Source of the DNA: Aureimonas sp. AU12
GTDB taxonomy: Bacteria; Pseudomonadota; Alphaproteobacteria; Rhizobiales; Rhizobiaceae
NCBI RefSeq assembly: GCF_001463705.1
Contig: NZ_BBWH01000040.1
Location: forward strand, 62,001 to 126,000
Length of the DNA stretch: 64,000 bases
Direction: 5' to 3'
The notes beneath the pieces were generated by a model that did not search any database, was not told the DNA's origin, and worked only from the letters and a program-made list of their open reading frames with translations. Below, piece after piece: positions 18,556 to 28,488 of this stretch. The position numbers were made by a program, and so were the translations under genes. Positions within the stretch are counted from its first letter, which is position 1. Every line of letters starts with the position of its first letter.

Positions 18556-19545
18556 ATGACGGTTCTGGTGACGGGCGGCGCAGGCTATATCGGCAGCCAC
18601 ATGGTGTGGGATCTCCTCGACGCGGGCGAGGAGGTCGTCGTCCTCGACCGACTGTCGACCGGCTTCGACTGGGCCGTGGCGCCGGAGGCCAAGCTGGTGG
18701 TCGGCGAAATCTCCGACCAGCCGCTCGTCGAGCGCATCATCCAAGAGCACGGCGTCCACGAGATCATCCATTTCGCGGGATCGATCGTGGTGCCGGAATC
18801 CGTCGCCGACCCGCTCGGCTACTATCTCAACAACACCGTCGCCTCGCGGGCGCTGATCGAGTCGGCCGTGCGCACCGGCGTGAAGCACTTCATCTTCTCC
18901 TCGACCGCCGCCGTCTACGGCTCGCCGCGACAGATGCCGGTGGACGAGACGCAGACCCCCGCGCCGGAATCGCCCTACGGCACTTCGAAGTGGATGACGG
19001 AGCTGATGCTGTGCGACACGGCGGCGGCCCATCCGCTGACCTTCGCGGTGCTGCGCTACTTCAATGTCGCGGGCGCCGACCCGAAGGGCCGCACCGGCCA
19101 GTCGACGAAGGGCGCGACGCACCTGATCAAGGTCGCCAGCGAGACGGCGCTCGGCAAGCGGCCTTTCCTCGAAGTCTACGGCACCGACTACGACACGGCC
19201 GACGGCACCTGCGTGCGCGACTACATCCACGTCTCCGATCTCGCGGCCGCGCATCGCCAAGCCCTGCGCTACCTGCGCGAGGGCGGGGCCTCGCTGATCG
19301 CCAATTGCGGCTATGGCCACGGCTATTCGGTGCTCGAAGTGTTGGATACCGTGCGCAAGGTCGTCGGTCACGATTTCGACGTGCGGGTCGCCGGACGGCG
19401 GGCGGGCGATGCCTCCGCCATCGTCGCCGACGCCTCGCTCGCCCGCGGCACGCTCGGCTGGGAGCCGGTCCACGACGATCTCGAGCGCATCGTCGAGCAT
19501 GCTTTCGCCTGGGAAGCCCATCTCGCGCGTCGCAACGCGCGCTGA
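18556..19545 (+). CDS. galE: UDP-glucose 4-epimerase
   Basis: A 329-residue extended short-chain dehydrogenase that interconverts UDP-glucose and UDP-galactose with bound NAD. The nucleotide fold opens with TGGAGYIGSHMVWDLL. The catalytic pair is Y141 and K145 (SPYGTSK), with the serine/threonine in FSSTAAVYG. RYFNVAGAD and CVRDYIHVSDLA are GalE signatures. ATG 18556 follows GAGGAAGGA. It ends 10 bases before the convergent cyclase gene. It may supply galactose for exopolysaccharide or LPS. Confidence 0.93.
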   Translation: MTVLVTGGAGYIGSHMVWDLLDAGEEVVVLDRLSTGFDWAVAPEAKLVVGEISDQPLVERIIQEHGVHEIIHFAGSIVVPESVADPLGYYLNNTVASRALIESAVRTGVKHFIFSSTAAVYGSPRQMPVDETQTPAPESPYGTSKWMTELMLCDTAAAHPLTFAVLRYFNVAGADPKGRTGQSTKGATHLIKVASETALGKRPFLEVYGTDYDTADGTCVRDYIHVSDLAAAHRQALRYLREGGASLIANCGYGHGYSVLEVLDTVRKVVGHDFDVRVAGRRAGDASAIVADASLARGTLGWEPVHDDLERIVEHAFAWEAHLARRNAR

Positions 19546-19555
19546 CGGCCGAGCC

Positions 19556-20788
19556 CTACGGGAGCGCCAGGCCGAAGATCCGGTGCGGCCGTGACACGCC
19601 GCGCAGCGGATGCTCCCCGAGCGCCTCGAACCGGCCCTCGCAGGCGCCGACGAAGCGCTCCGAGAGAAGCAGCGACCGGCCGAGCCGGTCGCACAGGGCC
19701 TCGATCCGCGCCGCCTCGTTCACCGCCGAGCCGATCACGGTGAAGTCGAGCCGCCGCGCCGCGCCGACATTGCCGTAATAGACCTCGCCGAGATGCAGGA
19801 CGATGTCGACGGCGATCGCGGGATGGCCGAGATCGCCGCGCCGCCCGTTCAGCGCCGCGGTGCCGGCGAGCGCGCGCTCGGCGGCGCGAAGCGCAGCGGC
19901 CGCAGCGGGGCCGTCCGCATCCCCGACCCCTTCCTCCACCGGGAAGATCGCCAGCACGCTGTCGCCCATGAACTTCAGGATTTCGCCGCCCTCCGCCGCG
20001 ACGGCCTCGCCCAGCACCTCGAAATGCTCGTTCAGCCAGCCGATGATGCTCTCGGCGGGATGGGCTTCGTTCAGGGCGGTGAAGGCGCGAAGGTCCGCGA
20101 GGAGGATCGCCGCCCGGATCGGGTGGCCGGTGCCGCGCAGGATCTCGCCTGCCAAAATGCGCTCGGCCGGCCGCGCCCCGACATAGATCCGCAGCGCTTC
20201 CGACGCCGAGCGCACGACGGCGATCGCATAGGCTGCAAGGCCCAGCGCCGGCAGCAGCGCGTCGATGCGCGCGAGCTCCTGCGGTGCGAAGCCGCCCGCC
20301 GCGTCGCTCGCCACCGAGACCGCCGCGCCACTGATCGCGGTTCCCGCGGGAAAGCCGAGCAGCGTCAGCCGGTAGTCGGTGCACCCTTGCGCCGCGAGAT
20401 CGGCCAGGAGCGCGAAATTATCCACCCCCTCGCGGTCGGCGAGCACCCAGCGGCTCTCCTTGAGGCCGGTCTCCAGGAGATGAAAAACCGGCGATCGTTC
20501 GAAGAGGGCGATCGCACTCTCGCCGTGATCGGTCGTCTCGATCCGCGCCGCCTGTCCGCGTCGCCAGACCACCGATTGCGAGCGGATGGTCGGATCGACG
20601 GCGGGCATGGCGAGCGACAGGCGGGCCAACGCGAGGCCCTCGCGCACCAGCGCCTCGCCGATCCCCGCCATGAGGGCCGTCAGCTCGCAGCCCGCCATCG
20701 CCTCGCGCAGGATCCAGTCGAGAAGCGCGTCCTGCGGAGGCGCGGGCGCCGACGGATGCGCGGCGGCGCCGGGTGCGGGTGTCGACAT
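19556..20788 (-). CDS. Class III adenylate/guanylate cyclase with N-terminal sensor region
   Basis: A 410-residue soluble protein. The C-terminal half is a class III nucleotide cyclase: metal aspartates appear in ILLADLRAFTALNE and in KFMGDSVLAIFPVEE, and the later DFTVIGSAVNEAARIE is the Asn/Arg transition-state region. The N-terminal 200 residues are GAF-like by pattern, without a clear ligand motif. ATG 20788 has GGGGAGG six bases upstream on this strand. The next upstream gene on the same strand, 97 bases away, is an EAL phosphodiesterase. cAMP is the likelier product by family, but this is not proven by sequence. Confidence 0.88.
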   Translation of the reverse strand: MSTPAPGAAAHPSAPAPPQDALLDWILREAMAGCELTALMAGIGEALVREGLALARLSLAMPAVDPTIRSQSVVWRRGQAARIETTDHGESAIALFERSPVFHLLETGLKESRWVLADREGVDNFALLADLAAQGCTDYRLTLLGFPAGTAISGAAVSVASDAAGGFAPQELARIDALLPALGLAAYAIAVVRSASEALRIYVGARPAERILAGEILRGTGHPIRAAILLADLRAFTALNEAHPAESIIGWLNEHFEVLGEAVAAEGGEILKFMGDSVLAIFPVEEGVGDADGPAAAAALRAAERALAGTAALNGRRGDLGHPAIAVDIVLHLGEVYYGNVGAARRLDFTVIGSAVNEAARIEALCDRLGRSLLLSERFVGACEGRFEALGEHPLRGVSRPHRIFGLALP

Positions 20789-20885
20789 CGAGAACCTCCC
20801 CGGATGGACGCTATGCCGATCATGGCCGATCGCGCCGGGCGAGGCGAGCCCCCCACCCCCCGCGGGGAAGCCGAAGGGGCGCGGC

Positions 20886-22181
20886 TCAGCGACTGGCGAG
20901 GAAGCGGCGGAACTCGGCGACACTGAGCGGCCGCGCGATGTGATAGCCCTGCGCGGCCTGGACGCCGAGCCGGCGCAGCGTCTCGAGTTCGCCCCCGCGC
21001 TCGACGCCTTCCGCCACGACGCGCCCGGCGAAGCCCTCCGCGAACTGCACGATGGCCGCCGCGAGCGAACGGCGCATGAGATCGGTGTCGATGTCATGCG
21101 TCAGGCTGATGTCGAGCTTGATGATGTCGGGCTTGGTGAAGAGGATATGGCGCATGCTCGCATAGCCCGAGCCGACATCGTCGATCGCCACCTTGACGCC
21201 GCGCGCGCGCAGCGGCGCCAGTGCCCGTTCCAGCTCGCCGTAATCCTCGACGAGTTCGTGCTCGGTGAGTTCGAGAACGATGCGGTCGGCGAAATCGTCG
21301 TCGAAGAGATCGTCCAAGGCACCCGAGACCACGGTCTGCGCCGAGCAGTTGAGGCCGAGTTGCAGACGATGATGCTGCCAGATCGGCTTCCAGAGCGCGA
21401 TCGCATTTTGCAGCGCTGCAAGCTCGAGCTCGACGCCGAGGCCGATCTCCGCGGCTTCGGCGAACCAGAGGTCGGGCGTGCGTTTCGGCTCGGCGGCGAA
21501 CCGTGCGAGCGCCTCGACGCCCGCGACCCGCCCGTCCGCCAGCAGCACGACCGGCTGGAACAGGATGTCGGGACCGCCGGCGTCGAGCACCGCGCGGATG
21601 CGCGCGGTCTTCGACAGAAGCAGGCGCCGCTCGGCATCCTCGGCCTCGACATGGCGGATCATCAGGTCCGCGACCACCCGCAGCGTATCCAGATCGCGGT
21701 TCGCCACAGACCCGTCTTGCCGGTGTCCAACGTAACAGAACGTTCCGTAGAGGCTGCCGTCCGACAGGACGAGGGGCACGCTGAGACGCGATCCGACCAC
21801 CCCCTCCGACATGGAAGGAAGGGCGACAGCCTCGGTGACCCCGGTGGTGTCGCGGCCCGCCTGCGGCAGCGTTCTGTCGGGAACACGCACAGGATCGTCA
21901 TCGTCGAGAAGGACGCCGTCGCCGGTTTGAACGAGTGCGACAGGCGACCCGGCATCGACAGGCCCGGCAATCCACGGCTCGCCGACGACGTTGGAGACGA
22001 AGGCGACGTCCATGCCGAGATGGCGCCGAAGACTGCTGAGGGTCTCGTCGACATCGTGGCGCACGATGCGACCGGTCCCGAACGCATCAGACGAAGGGAA
22101 GCGAGCGCGTTCCAAAAAAAACCCGACCTTTGCGTGATCCGGCTGATGAGGCGGTTTCGTCGAGAATGCCACGCAAGCCAT
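20886..22181 (-). CDS. EAL-domain cyclic-di-GMP phosphodiesterase with N-terminal GAF-like domain
   Basis: About 431 residues. An N-terminal GAF-like sensor (roughly residues 45-175) is followed by an EAL domain. Catalytic motifs look intact: EALARF, the asparagine in LNCSAQTV, the ELTEHE loop, the acidic pair IDDVGSGYAS, the lysine in IIKLDISL, VVAEGVE, and QGYHIARP near the end. It should hydrolyse c-di-GMP in the cytoplasm. The start is uncertain: ATG 22181 has only a weak ribosome site. It is likely co-transcribed with the cyclase gene downstream. Confidence 0.88.
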   Translation of the reverse strand: MACVAFSTKPPHQPDHAKVGFFLERARFPSSDAFGTGRIVRHDVDETLSSLRRHLGMDVAFVSNVVGEPWIAGPVDAGSPVALVQTGDGVLLDDDDPVRVPDRTLPQAGRDTTGVTEAVALPSMSEGVVGSRLSVPLVLSDGSLYGTFCYVGHRQDGSVANRDLDTLRVVADLMIRHVEAEDAERRLLLSKTARIRAVLDAGGPDILFQPVVLLADGRVAGVEALARFAAEPKRTPDLWFAEAAEIGLGVELELAALQNAIALWKPIWQHHRLQLGLNCSAQTVVSGALDDLFDDDFADRIVLELTEHELVEDYGELERALAPLRARGVKVAIDDVGSGYASMRHILFTKPDIIKLDISLTHDIDTDLMRRSLAAAIVQFAEGFAGRVVAEGVERGGELETLRRLGVQAAQGYHIARPLSVAEFRRFLASR

Positions 22182-22581
22182 GCTAATAACTTCAGGTTAT
22201 ATGCAAGCCCTTTAAAATCGAGAGTGTTTTCAAGCGGCGCGGGAAAATATCCGTTGCAAGGCAACGATGCGGCGTTCGCCGACCATCAGTCCCGTTGGCG
22301 ACTGTCGCGTACCGGAGCGCATCGGCCGCCCGTCGGGTTCACGTCCGGCAGCAAGTCCGGCCTATCGCTGCGGGCAGCTGAACGCGTGCATCCGGTCGAC
22401 CCGGCGTGCAGAATCATACGCTCGCGGCCGAGCCGGCTTGCCCGCTTCCGGCTCCGCATGAGCTTTGCCTGTTCCCCGTCATCATCGACCACACGGGATG
22501 CAACGCGCCGATCCCAGCCCGAACGCCCGGCGCACGCAACGCGTCGCCGGGCGTTCGGGTCCGATGTCGGGCGAAATGTCG
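22182..22581. other. 400-base gap upstream of the EAL gene and downstream of the aldolase gene
   Basis: No frame here has coding character on either strand. The part next to the EAL gene (about 22180-22260) is AT-richer than its surroundings and includes ATAAC/GTTAT arms, so it probably holds that gene's promoter. A strong hairpin lies at 22518-22559. Confidence 0.5.
22518..22559 (-). terminator. Perfect 15-bp hairpin after the aldolase-like gene
   Basis: CCCGAACGCCCGGCG (22518-22532) pairs with CGCCGGGCGTTCGGG (22545-22559); the 12-base loop has a further ACG/CGT pairing. It lies 23 bases downstream of the stop of the minus-strand gene ending at 22582. No T-tract follows. Confidence 0.6.
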
Positions 22582-23625
22582 TCAGGCGGCCTTGAGCATC
22601 CCCGCCGACTTCAGCGGCGCCTCGGTGATCGCACGGTCCTCGTCAAGCGAGCGGGTCGGCACGAAACCGCCCTTCTGCAGCTCGCCGTGATAGGCGCGCA
22701 CGCCCTCTTCCGGCGTCACCGCGCCGTCGGCGACCTGGCGCATGAGCGAGACCATCGCCAGCGGATCCTCGGCGAGGTTGATCTTGCGTCCGAACAGCGC
22801 GACGCGGGCGCCATAGCGTTCGGCCTGCGCCACCAGTTCGAACGTATCGCGGGTGGTGCCGACGCCGCCGCCGAGCACGCCGACGACGAGCGTCGAGTCG
22901 AAGCCGGCCAGTTCCTCCAGCGCCTTCGGGCCGTTGTAGACGATCTTGAGGAATTCCGGCCGGTTGGCCTTCGAGACGCCGGCGAGCGAGCGCAGGATGC
23001 AGTCGTTCATGAACTCGCCGAGGGCTTCGGGTGCGAGATCGGTCGGCACGTTCGGATTGAACACCTCGTAGAAATACTTGAAGCCGTTGGCCGCCGCGTC
23101 GCGCCGGAAGTCGGCGAAGGCCTCGAGCGAGCGCACGTCGGCGTCGAGATCGTTGTTGAAGGTGACGGAGTAGAGGCCGAGATCGGTGCCGGTGATCGGG
23201 GCGCCCGGCTGCGGCGTCTCGGTGCCGTACATGACCTGGGGCAGATAGGCGGTGCGGAAGGGCAGCGACATCGTCTGGACATAGCGATTGTGGCGCACGC
23301 CGCCCCAGCAGTCCGTCGTCTCGTTGGCGCGGATGGCGGGCTTGACCGCGCTTCCCTTGAAGGTGCCGCGCTCGTGCAGGAGGTCGAGGTTGGAGGCCGA
23401 CAGCAGCATGATGTCGACGATGTCCTGTTTCACCACGGCCTCGATGGCCTCGATGAACTCGTCGCGGGTCCGGCGGCGGCCGGGGCGCCCGTCGGCGCCG
23501 CGCAGGAAGCCGGTGCCGCTGACGCCCGACCCCATGTCGCTGTCCTTGGCGTCGGCGATGATGAAGTCCGAGCGCGTGTAGCGCCCCGACCGGATGTTGG
23601 CGAGTTTCTGGTCCAGCCTCAACAC
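22582..23625 (-). CDS. Class I aldolase-like beta/alpha-barrel protein (DeoC/FbaB superfamily)
   Basis: A 347-residue protein. FLKIVYNGP holds the likely Schiff-base lysine, and VGVLGGGVGTTRDTF followed by GARVALFGRKI matches the GG and phosphate-binding GR motifs of DhnA/FbaB-type class I aldolases. GTG 23625 has GGGAGAG five bases upstream. Longer frames upstream would run through the promoter. Divergent from the sugar-kinase gene, it probably cleaves the phosphorylated sugar made by this locus. The true substrate is unknown. Most of the N-terminal half is not like characterised aldolases that I recall. Confidence 0.7.
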   Translation of the reverse strand: MLRLDQKLANIRSGRYTRSDFIIADAKDSDMGSGVSGTGFLRGADGRPGRRRTRDEFIEAIEAVVKQDIVDIMLLSASNLDLLHERGTFKGSAVKPAIRANETTDCWGGVRHNRYVQTMSLPFRTAYLPQVMYGTETPQPGAPITGTDLGLYSVTFNNDLDADVRSLEAFADFRRDAAANGFKYFYEVFNPNVPTDLAPEALGEFMNDCILRSLAGVSKANRPEFLKIVYNGPKALEELAGFDSTLVVGVLGGGVGTTRDTFELVAQAERYGARVALFGRKINLAEDPLAMVSLMRQVADGAVTPEEGVRAYHGELQKGGFVPTRSLDEDRAITEAPLKSAGMLKAA

Positions 23626-23734
23626 GGCATCTCTCCCTGGCGGTTGCGGGACGGGGCGGCGCGGCGACGGCCGACGGTCCTGCCCTTTCCCATCCGGCGG
23701 CGACCCGACGAGGCGCTGCGGCCCGAACCCTATA

Positions 23735-23753
23735 ATTCCAAAATATTCCAAAA
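23735..23753. promoter_or_regulatory. Tandem direct repeat, candidate DeoR operator
   Basis: ATTCCAAAA occurs at 23735-23743 and again at 23745-23753, so the repeats are 10 bases apart, one helical turn. They lie about 110 bases upstream of the aldolase-like start and face the kinase operon on the other side. DeoR-family regulators often bind direct repeats, and a DeoR gene ends the operon. Binding is inferred. Confidence 0.4.
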
Positions 23754-23869
23754 GATAGGCACATTATCTCGAACGGGTTGCGGAGATGGCCGACGATGCG
23801 AATGCGCGCAATCCGTACCGTTCCGCCTCAAAGCACTTTACTGCATGGGTTTTCCATAAGGCGCGCAGA

Positions 23870-23880
23870 GTGCGACGCAC
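23870..23880. promoter_or_regulatory. Perfect palindrome in the divergent region
   Basis: GTGCG-A-CGCAC, five-base arms around one base, about 97 bases before the kinase start. It could be a regulator site; chance is not excluded. Confidence 0.25.
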
Positions 23881-23976
23881 CACGCCATGTTGCAGGACGA
23901 TGAACGTTTTTGATTGACGCTTGGATCATCTTGCAAACACATGAGACGCATTGAGGCCTCGTCTCGGAAGACCACC

Positions 23977-25242
23977 ATGTCCTCGCAGCCCCTGCTTCCC
24001 GACATGAAACTCCGCTACGAAGCGCTGGCCGGGCGGTTGCCGGATCTCGCCCGGACGGCTCCCGTGACGCTGTGCGGCATGAGCGCCTGCATCGATGCCC
24101 GGCTCGACATGAGCTCGATCGGGCCCCTTCTCGAAGCGCAGGAACCTCCCGAAGCCGCGGCGCTGGCGCGGCTGCTTCTCGAGCGCGCCGCGAGCGGCGT
24201 CGGCGGCGAGGTCCGGGTCGACTGGCCGGAGGGACCGGCCTGGCTCACCGAGCGACTGGCGCCGCGCACCGCGCTCGGCGGCGTCGGGCCACAGGCCGGC
24301 TGGGTGCTCGCGACGCTCGGCGCCGCCGCGCTGGTCAATCTCGAGGACCGCAGCGCTCACATGCTGGCGCATCTGCCGCCGCGCCTGCTCCTGGCGGAAG
24401 CCGGCGAGGCCGTGCGCGCCGATGGGGTCATACCCCATGGCGAGCGCCGGCCCGACATCTTCATCTTCGAATACACGGCGGGCGTCCCGGTCGGCCCGGT
24501 CGTGCCGGCGCGCTCCTCGCGCATCATCGTGCGCTTCGGCGATCCCGGCCTCGACCGGGACGAGGCGTTCGAGGCGCTGAGCGAGCGCGCGGCGGCCACC
24601 GCCGGCGCCGGACTGGTGGCCGGCTTCAACGGCGTCCCGCCGGCCGAGCTCGGCGGCGAGACCGCACGGATCTTCGCCCTGACGCGCCGCTGGCAGGCGG
24701 CGGGCCTTCGAACCGTCCATCTGGAGATGAGCGGCTTCGCCGATCCAACTTCGCGCGACACGGTGCTGGCGGCGGCCCGCGGCGCCGTCAGTTCGATCGG
24801 CATGAGCCTGTCGGAGTTCGACGATCTCGCCGGTCCCTGGAGCGGATCGGTGGCCTTCGGGCGGGCACTCGCCGCGCTCGGCGAACGGCTCGAATGCGGG
24901 CGCGTCTGCGTCCACGCCGATCACTGGGCCGCCAGCGCGACGCTCGGCGATCCCGGCACCGAGCACGAAGCGCTGATGACCGGATGCCTCGTTGCCAGCG
25001 CGCGCTCGGCCGCGGGCGTTCCCGTCATGCCGCACGGCGTGCCGGAGGGCGCGCGGTTCCACCCCTCGCCCTTCGAGCCCGGCGAGAGGCTGGGCCGCTG
25101 GCACCTCGTCTCCTGCCCCTCTCCCTATCTGGCGCAGCCGGCGACGACGCTCGGCCTCGGCGACAGCTTCACCGGCGGCTGCCTCCTCATCCTCGGTGCC
25201 GCGGCGTCGCGCGCGGCGATGCCCGTACGCAGGTCGGCCTGA
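23977..25242 (+). CDS. ADP-dependent phosphofructokinase/glucokinase-family sugar kinase
   Basis: About 421 residues in the ribokinase-like ADP-PFK/GK family known mainly from archaea. The catalytic GxGD motif is GLGDSFTGGCLL near the C-terminus, and the HxE motif is in TVHLEMSG. The usual NxxE magnesium motif seems to be SLSE in SIGMSLSEF, with Asn replaced by Ser. ATG 23977 has GGAAG six bases upstream; earlier ATGs at 23941 and 23914 are possible. As first gene of the polyol transporter operon it likely phosphorylates the sugar produced by the dehydrogenase. Nucleotide and sugar specificity are unknown. Confidence 0.75.
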   Translation: MSSQPLLPDMKLRYEALAGRLPDLARTAPVTLCGMSACIDARLDMSSIGPLLEAQEPPEAAALARLLLERAASGVGGEVRVDWPEGPAWLTERLAPRTALGGVGPQAGWVLATLGAAALVNLEDRSAHMLAHLPPRLLLAEAGEAVRADGVIPHGERRPDIFIFEYTAGVPVGPVVPARSSRIIVRFGDPGLDRDEAFEALSERAAATAGAGLVAGFNGVPPAELGGETARIFALTRRWQAAGLRTVHLEMSGFADPTSRDTVLAAARGAVSSIGMSLSEFDDLAGPWSGSVAFGRALAALGERLECGRVCVHADHWAASATLGDPGTEHEALMTGCLVASARSAAGVPVMPHGVPEGARFHPSPFEPGERLGRWHLVSCPSPYLAQPATTLGLGDSFTGGCLLILGAAASRAAMPVRRSA

Positions 25243-25325
25243 GACCGGCCAACCGTTCGAACAAGGCGGACGCTCAAGATCCGCGCAACCGCCGTCCGAC
25301 CGGACGGTGCAAACCGGAGGAAACG

Positions 25326-26639
<1,314 letters not shown>

Positions 26640-26645
26640 CGCCGA

Positions 26646-26678
26646 GCGCGGCGGCCGGCCCTCGGCGGGCCGCCGCGC
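26646..26678 (+). other. Intercistronic hairpin between binding protein and permease genes
   Basis: GCGCGGCGGCC (26646-26656) pairs perfectly with GGCCGCCGCGC (26668-26678) around an 11-base loop. It sits seven bases after the binding-protein stop, with no T-tract. Such hairpins commonly protect the 3' end of the highly expressed binding-protein message. Confidence 0.55.
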
Positions 26679-26757
26679 CCCATCGCCCCTGGCTTTCGTC
26701 CCCGGCCCCTGGCCGAGGCTGCCGAGGCCATCACCGCCGTCCCGGAAAACACCCGCC

Positions 26758-27654
26758 ATGCCCCCTCCCCCGCCCGGACCCAAGGACGGCCTCGGCCCCG
26801 CCGTCTCGACGCGCCCGCTGCTCGCGCCCGCCGTCGGCCTGCTGCTCGTCTGGTCGATCGTGCCGCTGGTGCTGACCCTGTGGTTCTCGGTGCAGCGCTA
26901 CAACCTTCTCGACTCGTCCGTCGGCGGCTTCGTCGGCTGGGGCAACTACGCCTTTCTCTTCTCCGACCCCAATCTCGGCAACGCGCTCCTCAACACGGTG
27001 CTGCTGGTGGGCGGCGTCCTCGTCGCCTCGGTCGTGTTCGGCCTCGCCTGCGCGGTGGCGCTCGACCAGTCCTTTCCCGGCCAGGGCATCGCCCGGCTTC
27101 TCTGCATCGCGCCCTTCTTCGTGATGCCGACGGTGAGCGCGCTGATCTGGAAGAACCTCCTGATGCACCCGGTGAACGGGCTCTTCGCCTATGTCTCGCG
27201 CAGCCTCGGCCTGCCGGTGATCGACTGGTTCGCGCAGTGGCCGCTCTTCTCGGTCGGCATCATCGTCGCCTGGCAGTGGATCCCCTTCGCGACGCTCATT
27301 CTTCTCACCTCGCTCCAGTCGCTCGACCGCGACCAGATCGAGGCGGCGCGCATGGACGGGGCGCGGGGCCTGCGCCTCTTCGCCTTCATCACGCTGCCGC
27401 ATCTCGCCCGCTCCATCACCATCGTGGTGATGATCGAGACGATCTTCCTCCTCTCGGTCTTCGCCGAGATCCTCGTGACCACCGCGGGCGGGCCCGGCAA
27501 CGCCTCCACGACGCTGCCCTTCCTCATCTACAAGACCGCGCTCCTCGACTACGACGTCGGCGGCGCCTCGGCGGGCGGCGTGCTGGCGATCGTCCTGGCC
27601 AACATCGTGGCGTTCTTCCTCGTGCGCACCATCGCCCACAATCTGGATCGCTGA
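26758..27654 (+). CDS. Polyol ABC transporter permease (SmoF/MtlF-like)
   Basis: A 298-residue inner-membrane protein with about six helices. The ATPase-contact EAA loop is EAARMDGARGLRLFAFITLP. It belongs to the MalF/UgpA class that pairs with a MalG-like partner, encoded three bases downstream. A proline-rich N-terminus precedes the first helix. Substrate is inferred to be a polyol from the associated binding protein. Confidence 0.9.
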   Translation: MPPPPPGPKDGLGPAVSTRPLLAPAVGLLLVWSIVPLVLTLWFSVQRYNLLDSSVGGFVGWGNYAFLFSDPNLGNALLNTVLLVGGVLVASVVFGLACAVALDQSFPGQGIARLLCIAPFFVMPTVSALIWKNLLMHPVNGLFAYVSRSLGLPVIDWFAQWPLFSVGIIVAWQWIPFATLILLTSLQSLDRDQIEAARMDGARGLRLFAFITLPHLARSITIVVMIETIFLLSVFAEILVTTAGGPGNASTTLPFLIYKTALLDYDVGGASAGGVLAIVLANIVAFFLVRTIAHNLDR

Positions 27655-27657
27655 CCC

Positions 27658-28479
27658 ATGGAAAAACCCCTGCGCCAGCGCCTTCTCGCCGCCTTCGCCG
27701 GATGGGGCGTGGCGCTCGTCATGTTCTTTCCGATCTTCTGGATGGCGCTCACCGCCTTCAAGCCCGAGCCGCTGGCGGTGGCGACGCCCCCCGTGCTCTT
27801 CTTCGAGCCGACGCTGCGCAACTTCCAGGTCGTGCTCGACCGGGCGAACTACCCGCACTTCTTCCTCAACAGCGTGATCGTCTCGGTCGGCTCGACGCTG
27901 CTCGGCCTCGCGGTCGGCCTGCCCGCGGCCTATGCGCTGGCCTTCTTTCCGGGCCAGCGCACGAAGGACATCCTCGTCTGGATGCTGTCGACGAAGATGA
28001 TGCCGGCGGTCGGCGTCCTCGTGCCGATCTACCTGATGTACAAGGCCGGCGGCCTCATCGACAGCCGGCTCGGGCTGATCCTCCTCTACATGCTGTCGAA
28101 CCTGCCGATCATCGTCTGGATGCTCTTCACCTTCTTTCGCGACGTGCCGAAGGAGATCCTCGAGGCCGCGCGGCTCGACGGCGCCAAGCCGTTGCGCCAG
28201 TTCCTCTATCTCCTCCTGCCGCTGACGGCGCCCGGCATCGCCTCCACCGCGCTGCTCTCGATCATCCTCGCCTGGAACGAGGCCTTCTGGAGCATCAACC
28301 TGACGGTGTCGCAGGCGACCCCGCTGACCGCCTTCATCGCCTCCTTCTCCAGTCCGCAGGGACTGTTCTGGTCGAAGCTCTCGGCCGCCTCGCTTCTCGC
28401 CATCGGGCCGATCCTCGTCTTCGGCTGGCTCACGCAGCGCCAGCTCGTGCGCGGCCTGACCTTCGGCGCCGTGAAATAG
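27658..28479 (+). CDS. Polyol ABC transporter permease (SmoG/MtlG-like)
   Basis: A 273-residue MalG-class inner-membrane permease with about six helices and the EAA loop EAARLDGAKPLRQFLYLLLP. It completes the membrane channel with the preceding permease. It starts three bases after that gene and ends nine bases before the ATPase gene, so they are clearly one operon. Confidence 0.9.
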   Translation: MEKPLRQRLLAAFAGWGVALVMFFPIFWMALTAFKPEPLAVATPPVLFFEPTLRNFQVVLDRANYPHFFLNSVIVSVGSTLLGLAVGLPAAYALAFFPGQRTKDILVWMLSTKMMPAVGVLVPIYLMYKAGGLIDSRLGLILLYMLSNLPIIVWMLFTFFRDVPKEILEAARLDGAKPLRQFLYLLLPLTAPGIASTALLSIILAWNEAFWSINLTVSQATPLTAFIASFSSPQGLFWSKLSAASLLAIGPILVFGWLTQRQLVRGLTFGAVK

Positions 28480-28488
28480 GATCCCGCC

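Larger units (their letters stand above)
23626..23976. other. Divergent control region of the sugar locus
   Basis: No gene. This 351-base region separates the aldolase-like gene from the kinase-transporter operon and should carry promoters for both. It contains the tandem ATTCCAAAA repeats (23735-23753) and the palindrome GTGCG-A-CGCAC (23870-23880). TTGACG at 23914-23919 could be a -35 element for the rightward operon, but the matching -10 is poor. Confidence 0.5.

Noticed and set aside
20789-21097. N-terminal extension of the cyclase
   Set aside because: The extension overlaps the end of the EAL gene, has Ser/Arg-rich non-coding character, and the ATG at 20788 has a perfect ribosome site.
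22267-22560. Short frames in the gap upstream of the EAL gene
   Set aside because: Arg/Ser/Pro-rich translations without ribosome sites; the region holds a terminator hairpin and probably a promoter.
23626-23751. N-terminal extension of the aldolase-like protein
   Set aside because: It would extend into the direct repeats of the promoter region; GTG 23625 has a good ribosome site.
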